Shown here: positions 4,863 through 5,103 of the stretch, piece after piece
Numbering within the stretch: the first letter of the stretch is position 1
How the letters are laid out: the number at the start of each line of letters is the position of its first letter
Notes under the pieces: generated by a model
What the model was told of the DNA's origin: nothing
The model's input: only the letters and a program-made list of their open reading frames with translations
The model's database searches: none
Program-made: the position numbers and the translations under genes
Source: Gemmataceae bacterium
GTDB taxonomy: Bacteria > Planctomycetota > Planctomycetia > Gemmatales > Gemmataceae
Direction: 5' to 3'
Assembly: GCA_025056835.1 (NCBI GenBank)
Contig: JANWVS010000074.1
Location: 2,737-7,839 of the forward strand
Length of the DNA: 5,103 nucleotides

Positions 4863-5103
4863 ATGCGGAATCTTGGGGCGCTCGCGCTTTCGTTGTGGTG
4901 GCTGGCGGCGTGGTGTCCCGCTCAAGACGCCAAGCCTTACAAGGCGATCGATCAGCACGCTCTCAAGGCGCCGCCGGAGGCAGAGGCTTCGTTGGATTCC
5001 CTGGCGGAGTACCTCGCGAAGCCTTGCAAGACCGACCGCGACAAGGCCCGGGCGATTTATCGCTGGATTACGGACCGCATCGCCTACGACGTGGAACGAT
5101 TCT
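4863..5103 (+). CDS. Secreted transglutaminase-like protein, N-terminal fragment
   Basis: Eighty codons are visible and the gene runs off the window end. Residues 1-20 form a signal peptide: a short Met-Arg-Asn start, a hydrophobic Leu/Ala/Trp core, and a likely signal peptidase I cut after Cys-Pro-Ala and before Gln-Asp. The cysteine is preceded by Trp, so this is not a good lipobox. Residues 45-80 read S-L-D-S-L-A-E-Y-L, then T-D-R-D-K-A-R-A-I-Y-R-W-I, then R-I-A-Y-D. This is the characteristic lead-in of transglutaminase-core (papain-like fold, kyphoscoliosis-peptidase-type) proteins just before the catalytic domain. The catalytic Cys-His-Asp triad would lie beyond the window and cannot be checked. 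Such proteins act as peptidases or cross-linking enzymes, here probably outside the cytoplasmic membrane. A start at 4857 (two residues longer) is possible. The gene is divergent from the doxX-like operon and has its own promoter. Confidence 0.8.
   Translation, partial: MRNLGALALSLWWLAAWCPAQDAKPYKAIDQHALKAPPEAEASLDSLAEYLAKPCKTDRDKARAIYRWITDRIAYDVERF

Noticed and set aside
4863..4930. Lipoprotein signal in the transglutaminase-like protein
   Set aside because: The only cysteine near the hydrophobic core is preceded by Trp, which does not fit a lipobox.
1..5103. CRISPR array, insertion sequence, tRNA or phage-type system
   Set aside because: No regularly spaced repeats, transposase motifs, terminal inverted repeats or tRNA cloverleaf were seen.

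Overview
The window looks like a piece of chromosome from a planctomycete (Pirellulales/Gemmatales-like). This is an inference from gene content and style. It holds a Tat-exported Gfo/Idh/MocA oxidoreductase with an 'LTPEQ' helical N-terminal extension, a DoxX-family membrane protein, a TPR protein and a secreted transglutaminase-like protein. The DNA is moderately GC-rich. No tRNA, rRNA, CRISPR array, transposase or integrase was seen.

Layout from left to right. Bases 1-138 are the 5' end of a minus-strand gene for a secreted protein of unknown function, with a clear signal peptide, a Shine-Dalgarno site and a strong sigma70-type promoter (178-206). Bases 139-621 hold no intact gene. They contain that promoter, a start-less coding-like stretch on the plus strand (from 362) that may be a gene relic, and two tandem GC-rich hairpins (563-607) just past the end of the next gene. 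Bases 622-1563 (minus) encode a five-repeat TPR protein with a helical C-terminal domain. Its own promoter, with a perfect TATAAT, lies in the 110-base gap upstream. Bases 1674-3269 (minus) encode the oxidoreductase and 3297-4643 (minus) encode the DoxX-like protein. The two are 27 bases apart and very probably form one operon read doxX-like then oxidoreductase.

Bases 4644-4862 are a divergent promoter region. One candidate promoter fires left into the doxX/oxidoreductase pair and one fires right into a gene whose first 80 codons (4863-5103) encode a secreted transglutaminase-like protein cut off by the window end. The same region carries an antisense coding-like stretch (4681-4854) that may be the decayed 3' end of a lost gene.

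How the genes may work together is inference. A membrane DoxX-type (quinone-linked redox family) protein co-transcribed with a Tat-exported, pre-folded NAD(P)-type oxidoreductase suggests a redox or carbohydrate-related function at the outer face of the cytoplasmic membrane. The TPR gene follows but can be transcribed on its own. The most unusual single feature is the roughly 250-residue charged, partly coiled-coil domain inserted between the first and second core helices of the DoxX protein. No complete novel defence or mobile system is evident.
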